64,000 nt of DNA. Source: Bacteroidales bacterium (GTDB lineage Bacteria > Bacteroidota > Bacteroidia > Bacteroidales > WCHB1-69). The notes below the pieces were generated by a model, which worked only from the letters and a program-made list of their open reading frames with translations, made no database searches and was not told where the DNA came from. The position numbers were made by a program, and so were the translations under genes. The DNA lies in NCBI GenBank assembly GCA_017616775.1, contig JAFZXM010000013.1, forward strand, positions 1 through 64,000, read 5' to 3'. Positions 1 to 8,980 of the stretch are shown piece by piece (the first letter of the stretch is position 1; each line of letters opens with the position of its first letter).

Positions 1-123
1 AAACGCAGCGTAGAAAATAAAAATTATAACATAAAAAGGAAATGAAAGAAAAAGAATGTAATTTTGCAATGTTAAACCAGCAAAGAATGGTCACCTTAAC
101 TCGGAACACAAATGGTCTAAAGA

Positions 124-366
124 ATGGGACGCACTATAATAGTATTAGCAATAGTAATATCTATATTTTTGATTATTCCATTATTTCTGTTTTTAATAAG
201 AAGTCTTAATAATGCTAATGCTTTTAATAAAAAAGGAAAAACTCCTTATGAAGCAGAGTGTATAGATGCGTGGGAGAATTTTAAACTTGCAAAAGGAGAG
301 AAATCTTTCATAGTTAGATATATGAAATATGCATGGCAAATGAATAAAAATTTTATGTATTTATAA
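124..366 (+). CDS. small single-pass membrane protein, unknown
   Basis: An 80-residue protein that I do not recognise. Residues 4-28 form one strongly hydrophobic segment (IIVLAIVISIFLIIPLFLFL), followed by a lysine-rich soluble tail of about 50 residues, so a membrane-anchored protein with a short tail is predicted. The next gene starts 6 bp after its stop, so the two are probably co-transcribed. The DNA is clearly more AT-rich than the core genes of the window. Upstream, frame 1 is open from the left edge to a TGA at 43-45 and may be the end of a gene outside the window. Confidence 0.5.
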   Translation: MGRTIIVLAIVISIFLIIPLFLFLIRSLNNANAFNKKGKTPYEAECIDAWENFKLAKGEKSFIVRYMKYAWQMNKNFMYL

Positions 367-372
367 TTAGAA

Positions 373-723
373 ATGTTATTAAAAGAAACAAAAATTAGGA
401 ATGTTAGTGGAATTTCTTCAAAACAAAAAAAAGAAATTTGTAAATTTTTGCAGGGATGTGTTTATTGTTGGTGCAATAATAATTCTGACCAGTGGTTTTC
501 ATTGAGAGATCTCATGGGAGATAATAATTTTGATTGGCATGATACACCATTAATAGTTCTTTTTGAAAAACATAGGTATAATTTACAAAAAACAAAAGAA
601 GATGCCATTCGAGATGCAGGAAAAGATGCCGGTTGGTTGCTTAAAAAAGTAATAAGTGAAGATAATCGAAATTTTGATACAAAAAAAGAAAATTTAATTC
701 GTCAATACCAATGGATTAAGTAG
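373..723 (+). CDS. hypothetical protein, 116 aa
   Basis: A soluble, charged protein with no signal peptide or membrane segment. It has two cysteines close together (CVYCWC, about residues 29-34) and a lysine-rich C-terminal half. No family is recognised. It follows the small membrane protein by 6 bp. Small AT-rich pairs of this kind occur as immunity or accessory genes behind a larger toxin or surface-protein gene; that gene would lie left of the window, and this role is a guess. Confidence 0.5.
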   Translation: MLLKETKIRNVSGISSKQKKEICKFLQGCVYCWCNNNSDQWFSLRDLMGDNNFDWHDTPLIVLFEKHRYNLQKTKEDAIRDAGKDAGWLLKKVISEDNRNFDTKKENLIRQYQWIK

Positions 724-929
724 TAATTATGTAAATTCTAATAATTTTATTCTTTTTTGTATAAATTTATAAAAATGAACAATTTATACAATTATTTTTT
801 ACGAAGTAATTCTTTTTTGATAGTTTATAGCAAGTCAATTTTTTGCCATTAAAAAATAATTGTGAAGATTGTATTTTCTTTCTTTATACATTGCATCGTC
901 TTAACAAAAGTAGCCTTCCTCTATCTCCA

Positions 930-1310
930 TCATATCAACACATCCAATATTTTCGGGATAAAAATAATGCAACCGACAATGGCGGCGGTGCGGGCGCACA
1001 CCAAGACGGCAGCGGCACCGAGGTCTTTGATATCGCGTTTACGGTCGTCTCTTTCCGCTTTGACAAAGTCGGCGGTGCGTTCCAACGAGGAGTTGAGTAT
1101 CTCCGCGGCAAACACCATTCCGATAACGATGACAACAGCCGTCCATTCCAAAGCGGAAATACGCAAAAGGAATCCCGCGGCAATGGCAAGTATCGCGGCA
1201 ACGGCGTGTATGTGTGAATTGTGTTCTTCTCTGAACAGGACTTTCAGTCCCGCAAAGGCATAGGCAAAACTTTTTATCCTTTTCTTAACGGAGAATTTTT
1301 CGTTATTCAT
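930..1310 (-). CDS. dgkA: undecaprenol / diacylglycerol kinase family protein
   Basis: Prokaryotic DAGK family membrane kinase (126 aa, normal length), which phosphorylates undecaprenol or diacylglycerol at the inner membrane to recycle lipid carriers. Conserved residues visible: E28-E29 and N31 after the first amphipathic helix, the central signature around E70, N73 and E77 (EILNSSLERTADF), and D96-L-G-A-A at the start of the last helix. Three hydrophobic segments lie at about 35-50, 55-72 and 98-120. It is a single leftward gene with a TACTTTTG box about 20 bp upstream of its start. GC content is higher than in its flanks. Whether the substrate is undecaprenol or diacylglycerol cannot be told from the sequence. 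Confidence 0.85.
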   Translation of the reverse strand: MNNEKFSVKKRIKSFAYAFAGLKVLFREEHNSHIHAVAAILAIAAGFLLRISALEWTAVVIVIGMVFAAEILNSSLERTADFVKAERDDRKRDIKDLGAAAVLVCARTAAIVGCIIFIPKILDVLI

Positions 1311-1329
1311 GGTGGTTGATTTTAGAATA

Positions 1330-1337
1330 CAAAAGTA
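1330..1337 (-). promoter_or_regulatory. -7 promoter box of dgkA
   Basis: TACTTTTG on the minus strand matches the Bacteroidota TAnnTTTG consensus and sits 20 bp upstream of the dgkA ATG. Confidence 0.5.
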
Positions 1338-1360
1338 GAAAAAATATTTAAACGAGCTTA

Positions 1361-1807
1361 TTATTTTTCATCATTTAAAAACGCATAGGATTTTTTGTAT
1401 TGTTGAAGTCTGGCAAAATCTTTTTCCGTCAGTTCTCCATGAATGCGGAGGAGGTTCATATTGTCTTCTAAATCGGATAGTTTTACCTCTTTGGCAGTCT
1501 TGCTGCCGCAGATGCCGGCAATGTAGCTGTCGTAACTTTTTTCTTTGTCATGACTAAGAAGAACAATTTCGTCAACCAAATTTTGAGGAATGCCTTTCTT
1601 TGTCAAATCCGAAGCTGTTACAGGGCTGTCTTCAATTACATCGTGCAACAGAGCAACTATTTTTGCTTCCGGAGATTTGCATTTTTGTGCAACTCTTATC
1701 GGATGCATAATATATGCTTGCCCTCCTTTGTCCACCTGCCCTTTGTGAGCTTCAAAAGCAATTTCTAATGCTTTGTTAAATAATTCATTAAAATCTTTTC
1801 TCGTCAT
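1361..1807 (-). CDS. HD-domain phosphohydrolase (SpoT/MESH1-like)
   Basis: A stand-alone HD-domain protein of 148 aa resembling the hydrolase domain of RelA/SpoT and the small MESH1-type hydrolases, which remove pyrophosphate from (p)ppGpp or act on related nucleotides. The metal-binding residues appear as H35, H55-D56 and D112; E59-D60 follow the HD pair (LLHDVIEDS), as in SpoT-type hydrolases. No synthetase, TGS or ACT domain is present. It ends 22 bp upstream of the agmatine-deiminase-family gene start region on the same strand, so these leftward genes may be one unit. The exact substrate is inferred from the family only. Confidence 0.75.
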   Translation of the reverse strand: MTRKDFNELFNKALEIAFEAHKGQVDKGGQAYIMHPIRVAQKCKSPEAKIVALLHDVIEDSPVTASDLTKKGIPQNLVDEIVLLSHDKEKSYDSYIAGICGSKTAKEVKLSDLEDNMNLLRIHGELTEKDFARLQQYKKSYAFLNDEK

Positions 1808-1829
1808 TTTATTCTTCTTGATTATTTTT

Positions 1830-2690
1830 TTACTTGGCTAAAAATATATTCCACGATATACAGTTGAGTGCTCCCCCTTTTCTGACGGCTTCCAGTGCAG
1901 GAATGCCGACTATTTCACCATCAAGAAAGATTTCGCCTATTTGTTCTAAAGCCTGTTCGTCCTCCTCGGTTCCCAACTGCGGCACAAGCACCAAATTGCC
2001 GATTTGCAGGAAGTTGATATAGCACCAACTGCGTTTGCGATGTTGTTTTGTGTTGTATTTCAATGTGATAACATCAAACTTTTTATCCAATATTTTTCGG
2101 TATTGATGATAGTAGTCCATTGAAAAATCATCGTAGTTGGTCAGCAGAATTTTCCCTTTGCCGGCGTAGTGCACAATGCCGTCGCTATGGCCGTAGACAT
2201 CTTCTTTTACCTTTTCCCATGGTAAGAACAGAATGTCGCATCGGAAGGCATCGCGGAGTATCCGCTCCACTTCGGAAGGACTTTTGTCCTTGTTTTCCAT
2301 AAAGACTTTGTCTGTCATCACCACGGTGTCGCCGCATTTCACCACATTGCCGCCGTCTATTACAAGGTCGATATTATTGCGGTATTTGAGCAGACCGCCG
2401 AGGTGGTTTTCCTCCGCAAGCAGCACTTTTTCCGTATCGGTTTGAAGGCGACGAAGATAATAAGTATCTTGCAGATAATCAGGTGAATAATTGTAGAATA
2501 CAAACTTGTCTTTTTCAATCTGTATGGGCATAAAGTCCCTGCACCAGATGTCTTTGGTTTCTGAAAGATAAGCATAGGTAATTCCGCGTTTTTGCAGCAC
2601 TTCCGTAATTTTAGCGTTCAAAACAGGGCATTGCTTCGGCAGCAAGCCGGAGAAGTAAACGCTGTTGCTAAGGTTGTCGGTGAGTGTCAT
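1830..2690 (-). CDS. agmatine deiminase family protein (PAD_porph)
   Basis: Guanidino-group-modifying enzyme of the Porphyromonas-type peptidylarginine/agmatine deiminase family (PF04371). Visible motifs: WCRDFMP at about 49-55, DGGN at 112-115, GHSDG at 167-171 with the catalytic histidine, and the catalytic cysteine C277 in GALNCIS near the C-terminus, where the family usually has GGGIHC. At 286 aa it is shorter than typical agmatine deiminases of about 350 aa, and no signal peptide is present, so a secreted PPAD-like role is unlikely. Conversion of agmatine to N-carbamoylputrescine is the default family reaction; this shorter version could use another guanidino compound. Confidence 0.75.
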   Translation of the reverse strand: MTLTDNLSNSVYFSGLLPKQCPVLNAKITEVLQKRGITYAYLSETKDIWCRDFMPIQIEKDKFVFYNYSPDYLQDTYYLRRLQTDTEKVLLAEENHLGGLLKYRNNIDLVIDGGNVVKCGDTVVMTDKVFMENKDKSPSEVERILRDAFRCDILFLPWEKVKEDVYGHSDGIVHYAGKGKILLTNYDDFSMDYYHQYRKILDKKFDVITLKYNTKQHRKRSWCYINFLQIGNLVLVPQLGTEEDEQALEQIGEIFLDGEIVGIPALEAVRKGGALNCISWNIFLAK

Positions 2691-2695
2691 GGTGC

Positions 2696-3049
2696 TTATT
2701 CTTTATCGTTTTTGGGGATGACAACAGCGGATTCATCTAAAAATGCCCCCGGGATTTGCTCGATGAAATCATAGAGTATTTTCATGATAGTTTCCACCTT
2801 CTCGTAAGGAAATAATATGTGATAAGAAACAAGATGATTAAATACGAACAGGCATGAATCGTCAAAATCGATATAATTGCCAAAGCCGATTATTTCTTCC
2901 CAATATATTCCGAATCCTTCGTTAATCACCTCCCATATTTCATCAGGAAGTTCAAAATCTATCTTGTTTAATACCACCTTGTGTAAAACAGCTTCGGTAA
3001 AAGCATCTTCCCTCAAAGGGGAGATTAATTCCAATTTCTTTTTTTTCAT
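2696..3049 (-). CDS. hypothetical protein, 117 aa
   Basis: Not recognised. It is an acidic soluble protein with an N-terminal lysine run and many aromatic and acidic residues (for example EIIGFGNYIDFDDSC), with no signal or membrane segment. It lies 5 bp upstream of the deiminase-family gene on the same strand, so co-transcription with it is likely. Confidence 0.5.
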   Translation of the reverse strand: MKKKKLELISPLREDAFTEAVLHKVVLNKIDFELPDEIWEVINEGFGIYWEEIIGFGNYIDFDDSCLFVFNHLVSYHILFPYEKVETIMKILYDFIEQIPGAFLDESAVVIPKNDKE

Positions 3050-3101
3050 GACGGGTTTAGTTGTTGATTAATATTGTTATCAGTGATAGGTGTTCGTGGT
3101 T

Positions 3102-3824
3102 TTATTTTATTTCTTTGTCTTTAAGTCCTTTTATTTGAAATTGATATGGTTTTAAGTCCAAATTTCTTCTTGGGCATGGTTCGTCTTCTATTTCTTTTCC
3201 AAACTCATTATTTTTAACCCATTGAATAGATATTTTTTCATTACCCCAAAACAGCAATCCTGCATTATACAAGTCTTCATATATATGGGACGAACAAGGA
3301 TCATACAATATAATTTCTCTATTAGGGTCATCTTTTTCAAACATTCTATAAGAACGGATAAGAAAAGATGCTCGATATTTATCTTGTTTATTATCATCAT
3401 TTTCAAATGTTACATCAATGCCAGATTGGTGTAAATTGAAACTACCTTTTTTTAAATATGGTAAGTAACCTTCATTTTCCTTTAATACCTTATAAAATAA
3501 TGGCAATTGATTAGGATAATTATCCAATCTTTTTTTGAAAGCCTTTGGTACTTGAGCATTTGTATGATACATCTTGGTGTCTTTTATTTCCCCATCTTCC
3601 TCATGGTAATACAACTCTATTGCACCTAAATCAATAATGTATTTGCCGTTGATGAGGAAATATCCTTTGCAAAGTAATTCTTCTGCACACGGCATAAACC
3701 ATCCTGCTATTGCTTCGTATTTTTCTTTAAGGCTTTTTTTCTCCCATATAGTTTTTTCTTTTTCACTAATGGCCTTTTTTCTGTTGTCATCAAATTTTTT
3801 TAGAATATTAATCAATGTTTCCAT
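3102..3824 (-). CDS. hypothetical protein, 240 aa
   Basis: Soluble protein without signal peptide. The N-terminal third is a lysine/glutamate-rich helical stretch. The middle contains recognisable-looking blocks (LGAIELYYHEEDG, MYHTN, GSFNLHQSGIDVTFEN, YRASFLIRSY) that resemble, from memory, a family of Bacteroidota hypothetical proteins sometimes labelled 3-methyladenine glycosylase-like; I cannot confirm this and would not assign the activity. It has its own promoter, a minus-strand TACCTTTG with a TTG 21 bp further upstream, so it is probably the first gene of the leftward group. Confidence 0.55.
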   Translation of the reverse strand: METLINILKKFDDNRKKAISEKEKTIWEKKSLKEKYEAIAGWFMPCAEELLCKGYFLINGKYIIDLGAIELYYHEEDGEIKDTKMYHTNAQVPKAFKKRLDNYPNQLPLFYKVLKENEGYLPYLKKGSFNLHQSGIDVTFENDDNKQDKYRASFLIRSYRMFEKDDPNREIILYDPCSSHIYEDLYNAGLLFWGNEKISIQWVKNNEFGKEIEDEPCPRRNLDLKPYQFQIKGLKDKEIK

Positions 3825-3866
3825 AAATAAAAATTTTTAAAATGATAAATAAAACGTTTTCAGCTG

Positions 3867-3874
3867 CAAAGGTA
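3867..3874 (-). promoter_or_regulatory. promoter of the 240-aa hypothetical gene
   Basis: Minus-strand TACCTTTG (-7) with a TTG at 3896-3898 (-33), spacing 21 bp: a good match to the Bacteroidota consensus. Confidence 0.55.
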
Positions 3875-4070
3875 AAAGGAAAAATTGGGACTGAACAAGA
3901 ATTTTTTGTTAAAATTTGTTAAATTTTCGGAAAAAGTTGTTCTTATAGTTATTTAAAAATTATTTAAAAACGGGCTAACATAGTGTAAAATATTGCTTGT
4001 CGGGCTATGCAATAAATATAAAAATTATAAAAATATAAGGCTTCTTTGTTGTTAACTAAAAACTTTTTTG

Positions 4071-4078
4071 TATTTTTG
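4071..4078 (+). promoter_or_regulatory. purL promoter
   Basis: TATTTTTG (-7) with TTTG at 4045-4048 (-33, spacing 22 bp), 29 bp upstream of the purL ATG. The 3825-4107 interval is an AT-rich divergent promoter region without other recognisable features. Confidence 0.55.
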
Positions 4079-4107
4079 CAAGTTTTAATTTCTAAACTTT
4101 ATTTTAG

Positions 4108-7100
4108 ATGTTGGTATTTTTTCAAAAGAACATAACGGTATATGCAGTTGAAACAGGACACCGGTTCAATGCAGACGAGCAAGTGAAATTAGAATGGCTG
4201 TTTTCCAATGCCAAAATAGTTGCCGATTCACAAATTGAAGGAGTTTTTGTCGGGCCGAGACGGGAGATGATTACTCCGTGGAGCACCAATGCCGTGGAAA
4301 TCACCCGAAATATCGGTTTCACCGGCATTACCCGTATAGAGCAGTTTGAAAGAATTTACTCTCCCGACAAACAACTGTCGGCGGAAGACTATGCAAAAAG
4401 TGTTTACGATCCTATGTTGCAGCAGGTTTATGTCAACTTGGACCAAACCATTTTTGCACAAACCATCGCTCCGGAACCCATCAAATACATTGACGACCTG
4501 CCTGCCTACACCAAAGAGGAAGGTTTGGCATTGAGTGAAAAAGAAATGGAATATCTGGAAGGCTTGTCCAAAAAATTGGGCAGAAAACTGACCGATTCGG
4601 AGATTTTCGGCTTTTCGCAAGTGAATTCCGAGCACTGCCGCCACAAAATTTTCAACGGCACTTTCATCCTTGACGGGAAAGAAATGCCTTCATCTTTGTT
4701 CGGCATGATAAAAAAGACATCCAAAGAACATCCCAACCGCTTGGTATCGGCCTATAAAGACAATGTGGCTTTTGTAGAAGGTCCGGCAGCGGTACAGTTT
4801 GCCCCCAAGTCAGCCGATAAAGCCGACTGGTTTGAAACCAAGCCCATCGACACCATCATTTCATTGAAGGCAGAGACACACAATTTTCCTACTACGGTGG
4901 AACCTTTCAATGGAGCTGCCACCGGTTCCGGCGGAGAAATACGTGACCGTATGGCCGGAGGCATCGGCTCTATCCCCATGGCGGGAACTGCCGTTTATAT
5001 GACTTCTTATCCGAGAAACGACGCCGGTAAGGTGTGGGAGAAAAATATTCCTGCCAGAAAATGGCTCTACCAGACACCGGAAGAAATATTGATAAAGGCA
5101 TCCAACGGTGCCAGCGATTTCGGCAATAAGTTCGGACAGCCGTTAATTTGCGGCTCCTTGCTGACATTTGAACATGAAGAAAATAAAAAGATATTCGGTT
5201 TTGACAAAGTGATCATGTTGGCAGGCGGCATCGGCTTTGCCAACAAAAAACACGCTTTGAAAAAGACACCCGTGCCGGGAGAAAAAGTTGTTGTTTTAGG
5301 CGGTGACAACTATCGTATCGGTATGGGCGGCGGTGCCGTTTCTTCGGTGGCAACCGGTGAATTTTCCAAAAATATAGAACTCAACGCCGTGCAGCGTTCC
5401 AATCCGGAAATGCAAAAACGTGTCTTCAATGTTGTCAGGGCGATGGCGGAAGATGTTGACAATCCTGTTGTCAGCATTCACGATCATGGTGCCGGCGGAC
5501 ATTTGAACTGTCTGTCGGAACTATTGGAGGAGACAGGCGGAAAAATCAATATGGATCAATTGCCGATAGGTGACAAGACCTTGTCCGCCAAGGAAATTAT
5601 CGGCAATGAATCGCAAGAAAGAATGGGCTTGCTGGTGGAAGAAAAGGATATTGCCCGTTTGAACCGCATTGCCGACAGGGAAAGGGCTCCTATGTATGTA
5701 GTCGGTGAATCCACCAACGACCATACCTTTGTTTTTGAGCAGGCATCTGCCAAAACCACTCCTATCAATTTGGCATTCAACGATATGTTCGGCAATCCGC
5801 CAAAAACTGTCATCACAGACGAAACCATAGAAGAACATTATCAAACAGTGGATACTGCCATAGACGACTTAAAACAAGATGTCGCCAATGTATTTCGTTT
5901 GGAAGCTGTCGGCTGCAAAGACTGGCTGACCAACAAGGTGGACCGTTCGGTAACGGGAAAAATCGCCCGCCAGCAATGTTGCGGCTCCTTGCAGTTGCCA
6001 TTGAGTGACTTGGGTGCCGTTGCCATTGACTATCAAGGGGAGAAAGGTATTGCCACTTCTTTGGGACATGCTCCCGCTGTCGCATTGATCAATCCTGAAC
6101 ATGGTTCTGTCATGTCGATCAGCGAAGCACTTACCAATATTGTGTGGGCACCGTTGAAAGGCGGTATGGATGCCGTTTCTTTGAGTGCCAACTGGATGTG
6201 GCCGTGTAAAAACAAAGGCGAAGATGCCCGTTTGTACAAAGCCGTGCATGCCGCTTCGGATTTTGCCTGCCAATTGGGTATTAATATTCCTACAGGAAAA
6301 GATTCTTTGTCAATGACACAAAAATACCCTGACGGACATGTGGTATTTTCACCCGGAACCATCATCGCTTCGGCGGCAGGAGAAGTTACTGACGTGAAAA
6401 AAATTGTCACCCCTAACTTGCAATTGAAAGACAACAGCAAAATTCTCTACATAGATTTTTCTTCCGACAGTTTTAAATTGGGCGGCAGCAGCTATGCACA
6501 AACAAGAAACGCTTTGGGCGACGAAACCCCGACTGTCAGGGATGCCGCTTATTTTAAAAAGGCATTCAACACCATACAACAGTTGATAGAAGAGGGAAAA
6601 ATTCTGGCAGGCCACGATATCTCCGCCGGAGGTATGATCACGGCCTTGTTTGAAATGATATTTGCAGAAAACGCCCTCAGTTTGGATGTGGACTTGTCGG
6701 GTATAAAAGAAGACAATTTGGCCAAATTGCTCTTTGCGGAAAATGCAGGCGTGTTGGTACAGGTAGAGGGTTCTGAAGCGGCAGATTGCTTAAAGCAGGC
6801 AGGCATCAAATTTGCCGAAATCGCCATTGTGAATACAAAATTGCACGTTCAGACATTGAAATTGACCAAAGACGGTCAAACCTATAGTTTCAATGTGGAT
6901 GAATACAGGGATATTTGGTATGAGTCGTCCTATTTGTTGGACAAATTGCAGTCCGGTGAAGAAAAGGCGACAGAAAGATACGATAACTACAAAAACCAAC
7001 CTTTAAACTTCCGTTTCCCGGGTCATTTTTCCGGAAAGAAATCGCAATATGACATTTCCGACCAACAAGTCCGCAAGGTGAAGGCTGCCATTGTTCGTGA

Positions 7101-7827
7101 AAAAGGCACCAACGGAGACAGGGAAATGGCCTACAGTTTGTATTTGGCAGGTTTTGAGGTGAAAGATATTCACGTTTCCGATTTAATGAGCGGCCGCGAA
7201 AATCTGGAAGATGTCAATATGGTTGTTTTCCCGGGCGGATTTTCACATTCCGATGTGCTGGGCTCCGCCAAAGGTTTTGCCGGCGCCTTTATCTACAATG
7301 AAAATGCAAAAAAGGCTTTGCGGAATTTCTTTGACAGAAAAGACACCTTGAGTTTGGGTGTTTGCAATGGTTGTCAGTTGATGATAGAGTTGGGTTTGAT
7401 ATGTTCGCAAGATCCGGTGATGCCGAAAATGTTGCACAACGATTCCCGCAAATTTGAATCCAATTTTGTCAATGTGGATATTGTGGAAAACCATTCCGTG
7501 ATGTTGTCTTCTTTGAAAGGAAGTCGTTTGGGCATTTGGGTGGCACACGGAGAAGGCAAATTCCAATTGCCTTATGACGAAAAGCATTATCATATTCCTA
7601 TGAAATACAGCTATTCCGCTTATCCTGCCAACCCCAACGGTTCGCCTTACAACACCGCCGCTTTGTGCAGTGCCGACGGCCGTCATTTGGCCATGATGCC
7701 GCACTTGGAAAGAGCTATTTTCAGTTGGCAATGGGGATATTATCCCGAAGACAGACGGCATGATGAGGTGTCTCCATGGATAGAAGCCTTTGTCAATGCC
7801 CGCAAATGGATAGAAGCTTGTAAATGA
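4108..7827 (+). CDS. purL: phosphoribosylformylglycinamidine synthase (single-chain PurL)
   Basis: Large single-chain FGAM synthase (1239 aa; the E. coli enzyme is 1295), fourth step of purine synthesis: FGAR plus glutamine plus ATP gives FGAM. Order: N-terminal PurS-like region (1-150), FGAM synthetase core with NSEHCRHK at about 175 and KAETHNFPT plus GGEIRDR near 255-280, a second AIRS-like half, and a class I glutaminase domain from about 1010. The nucleophile is C1086 in LGVCNGCQ, and the glutaminase histidine lies in AHGEGKF (about 1150). All key motifs are intact. Its stop overlaps the start of the following glycosyltransferase gene by 4 bp. Confidence 0.97.
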   Translation: MLVFFQKNITVYAVETGHRFNADEQVKLEWLFSNAKIVADSQIEGVFVGPRREMITPWSTNAVEITRNIGFTGITRIEQFERIYSPDKQLSAEDYAKSVYDPMLQQVYVNLDQTIFAQTIAPEPIKYIDDLPAYTKEEGLALSEKEMEYLEGLSKKLGRKLTDSEIFGFSQVNSEHCRHKIFNGTFILDGKEMPSSLFGMIKKTSKEHPNRLVSAYKDNVAFVEGPAAVQFAPKSADKADWFETKPIDTIISLKAETHNFPTTVEPFNGAATGSGGEIRDRMAGGIGSIPMAGTAVYMTSYPRNDAGKVWEKNIPARKWLYQTPEEILIKASNGASDFGNKFGQPLICGSLLTFEHEENKKIFGFDKVIMLAGGIGFANKKHALKKTPVPGEKVVVLGGDNYRIGMGGGAVSSVATGEFSKNIELNAVQRSNPEMQKRVFNVVRAMAEDVDNPVVSIHDHGAGGHLNCLSELLEETGGKINMDQLPIGDKTLSAKEIIGNESQERMGLLVEEKDIARLNRIADRERAPMYVVGESTNDHTFVFEQASAKTTPINLAFNDMFGNPPKTVITDETIEEHYQTVDTAIDDLKQDVANVFRLEAVGCKDWLTNKVDRSVTGKIARQQCCGSLQLPLSDLGAVAIDYQGEKGIATSLGHAPAVALINPEHGSVMSISEALTNIVWAPLKGGMDAVSLSANWMWPCKNKGEDARLYKAVHAASDFACQLGINIPTGKDSLSMTQKYPDGHVVFSPGTIIASAAGEVTDVKKIVTPNLQLKDNSKILYIDFSSDSFKLGGSSYAQTRNALGDETPTVRDAAYFKKAFNTIQQLIEEGKILAGHDISAGGMITALFEMIFAENALSLDVDLSGIKEDNLAKLLFAENAGVLVQVEGSEAADCLKQAGIKFAEIAIVNTKLHVQTLKLTKDGQTYSFNVDEYRDIWYESSYLLDKLQSGEEKATERYDNYKNQPLNFRFPGHFSGKKSQYDISDQQVRKVKAAIVREKGTNGDREMAYSLYLAGFEVKDIHVSDLMSGRENLEDVNMVVFPGGFSHSDVLGSAKGFAGAFIYNENAKKALRNFFDRKDTLSLGVCNGCQLMIELGLICSQDPVMPKMLHNDSRKFESNFVNVDIVENHSVMLSSLKGSRLGIWVAHGEGKFQLPYDEKHYHIPMKYSYSAYPANPNGSPYNTAALCSADGRHLAMMPHLERAIFSWQWGYYPEDRRHDEVSPWIEAFVNARKWIEACK

Positions 7828-8918
7828 GAATAGGGTTTGACGCCAAACGGGCTTATTGCAATACCAGCGGTTTGGGAAATTATAGCCGGAGTATTATCTC
7901 GGCTATGATAGCCTGTGAACCCCGCAATCAATATTTTTTGTTTGTCCCCAAAGCCGACAGGCACCTGTATGCCCCCGGGGGCGTGACAGAAGTAAGTGCC
8001 AAATATGCCCCGACAGGGTGGCTGTGGCGCTATATGCAAATGGGAAAAACTGCCGGCAAACTGCATTTGGACGTGTTTCACGGCCTTAGCAATGAATTGC
8101 CCAAAGATATCGGGCATTGCCATGCCAAAAAAATTGTAACCGTACACGATACCATTTTCATGCGGTATCCGCAATGGTATAAATGGCACGACAGATATAT
8201 GTATGAACACAAAACGGCATGGGCTTGCAAGGCGGCGGATACCGTTATTGCAATCAGCGAACAGACCAAAAACGACCTTGTGCATTATTTTCATGTTCCC
8301 GACAGCAAAATAGAGGTCGTCTATCAGCCCTGTAACCGGCTGTTTTGCCAAAAGCCGGCGGAAGAAGAACTGCGGGCAGTAAAAGAAAAATTCGCCCTGC
8401 CGGAACAATATGTGTTGATGGTGGGCAATATCGAGCCCCGGAAAAACATTTTGTCGGTTATCAAGGCAATGGAAAAACAACAGCTGTCCCTGCCCTTGGT
8501 GATAGTGGGAAAAGAAACCCGGTATGCCCTGCAATTGAAAGCTTATGTCAAAGAAAACGGGCTGTCCGGCATATATTTTTATCATCACGTTGACAATCAA
8601 GAACTTGCTTCATTTTATACCCTGGCTCAAATGTTGGTGTATGTGTCTTGGTTTGAGGGCTTCGGCATTCCTATAGTGGAGGCCATGCATAGCGGCACGC
8701 CGGTGATTACGGGAAATCATTCCTGTTTTCAAGAAACAGCCGGAAAAGCCGCCTTGTATGCAGATGTGGAAAACATAGACGACATAGCGGAAAAAATCAG
8801 CACTCTTGCCAATGACACCTCATTGCAAAAAACAATGACAGCGGAAGGCTATGAGCAGGTGAAAAAATTCGATGCAGATAAAATAGCAAGACAAATCCTG
8901 CAATTGTACGAAAAATAA
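7824..8918 (+). CDS. family 4 glycosyltransferase
   Basis: GT-B fold glycosyltransferase of family GT4 (364 aa) that transfers a sugar from a nucleotide donor. The N-terminal acceptor domain starts directly with RIGFDAKRAYCNTSGLGNYSR, typical of mannosyltransferase-like GT4 enzymes. The C-terminal domain carries VGNIEPRKN (about 205) and the donor-binding block around WFEGFGIPIVEAMHSGTP (about 275-292), including the E-x7-E pair. Its ATG overlaps the purL TGA (ATGA), implying translational coupling with a purine-synthesis gene, with no obvious functional reason. A hairpin terminator follows. Acceptor and product unknown. Confidence 0.85.
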   Translation: MRIGFDAKRAYCNTSGLGNYSRSIISAMIACEPRNQYFLFVPKADRHLYAPGGVTEVSAKYAPTGWLWRYMQMGKTAGKLHLDVFHGLSNELPKDIGHCHAKKIVTVHDTIFMRYPQWYKWHDRYMYEHKTAWACKAADTVIAISEQTKNDLVHYFHVPDSKIEVVYQPCNRLFCQKPAEEELRAVKEKFALPEQYVLMVGNIEPRKNILSVIKAMEKQQLSLPLVIVGKETRYALQLKAYVKENGLSGIYFYHHVDNQELASFYTLAQMLVYVSWFEGFGIPIVEAMHSGTPVITGNHSCFQETAGKAALYADVENIDDIAEKISTLANDTSLQKTMTAEGYEQVKKFDADKIARQILQLYEK

Positions 8919-8954
8919 CAAAGACGGAAATTTCTGTTGACGGGAACAAAACAA

Positions 8955-8977
8955 AAGGGCAGCCGCAGGCTGCCCTT
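8955..8977. terminator. bidirectional hairpin terminator
   Basis: Perfect 10-bp stem AAGGGCAGCC / GGCTGCCCTT with a 3-nt loop, between the convergent GT4 and C10-protease genes. It lies a few bases downstream of both stop codons; T-rich sequence follows on the plus strand (TTGATTTATTCTTT) and, reading the minus strand, TTTTGTTTTG. Confidence 0.75.
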
Positions 8978-8980
8978 GAT

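Noticed and set aside
843..1263. Long plus-strand frames opposite the DGK gene
   Set aside because: They are shadows of the GC-rich dgkA gene on the minus strand, whose conserved kinase motifs are clear.
4122..7761. Many antisense frames within purL, up to 172 codons
   Set aside because: They have no start or ribosome-binding context and no recognisable motif, and purL itself is intact throughout.
7740..8600. 286-codon minus-strand frame over the GT4 gene
   Set aside because: The plus-strand GT4 has complete family motifs; the antisense frame is a composition effect (Phe/His/Gln rich).
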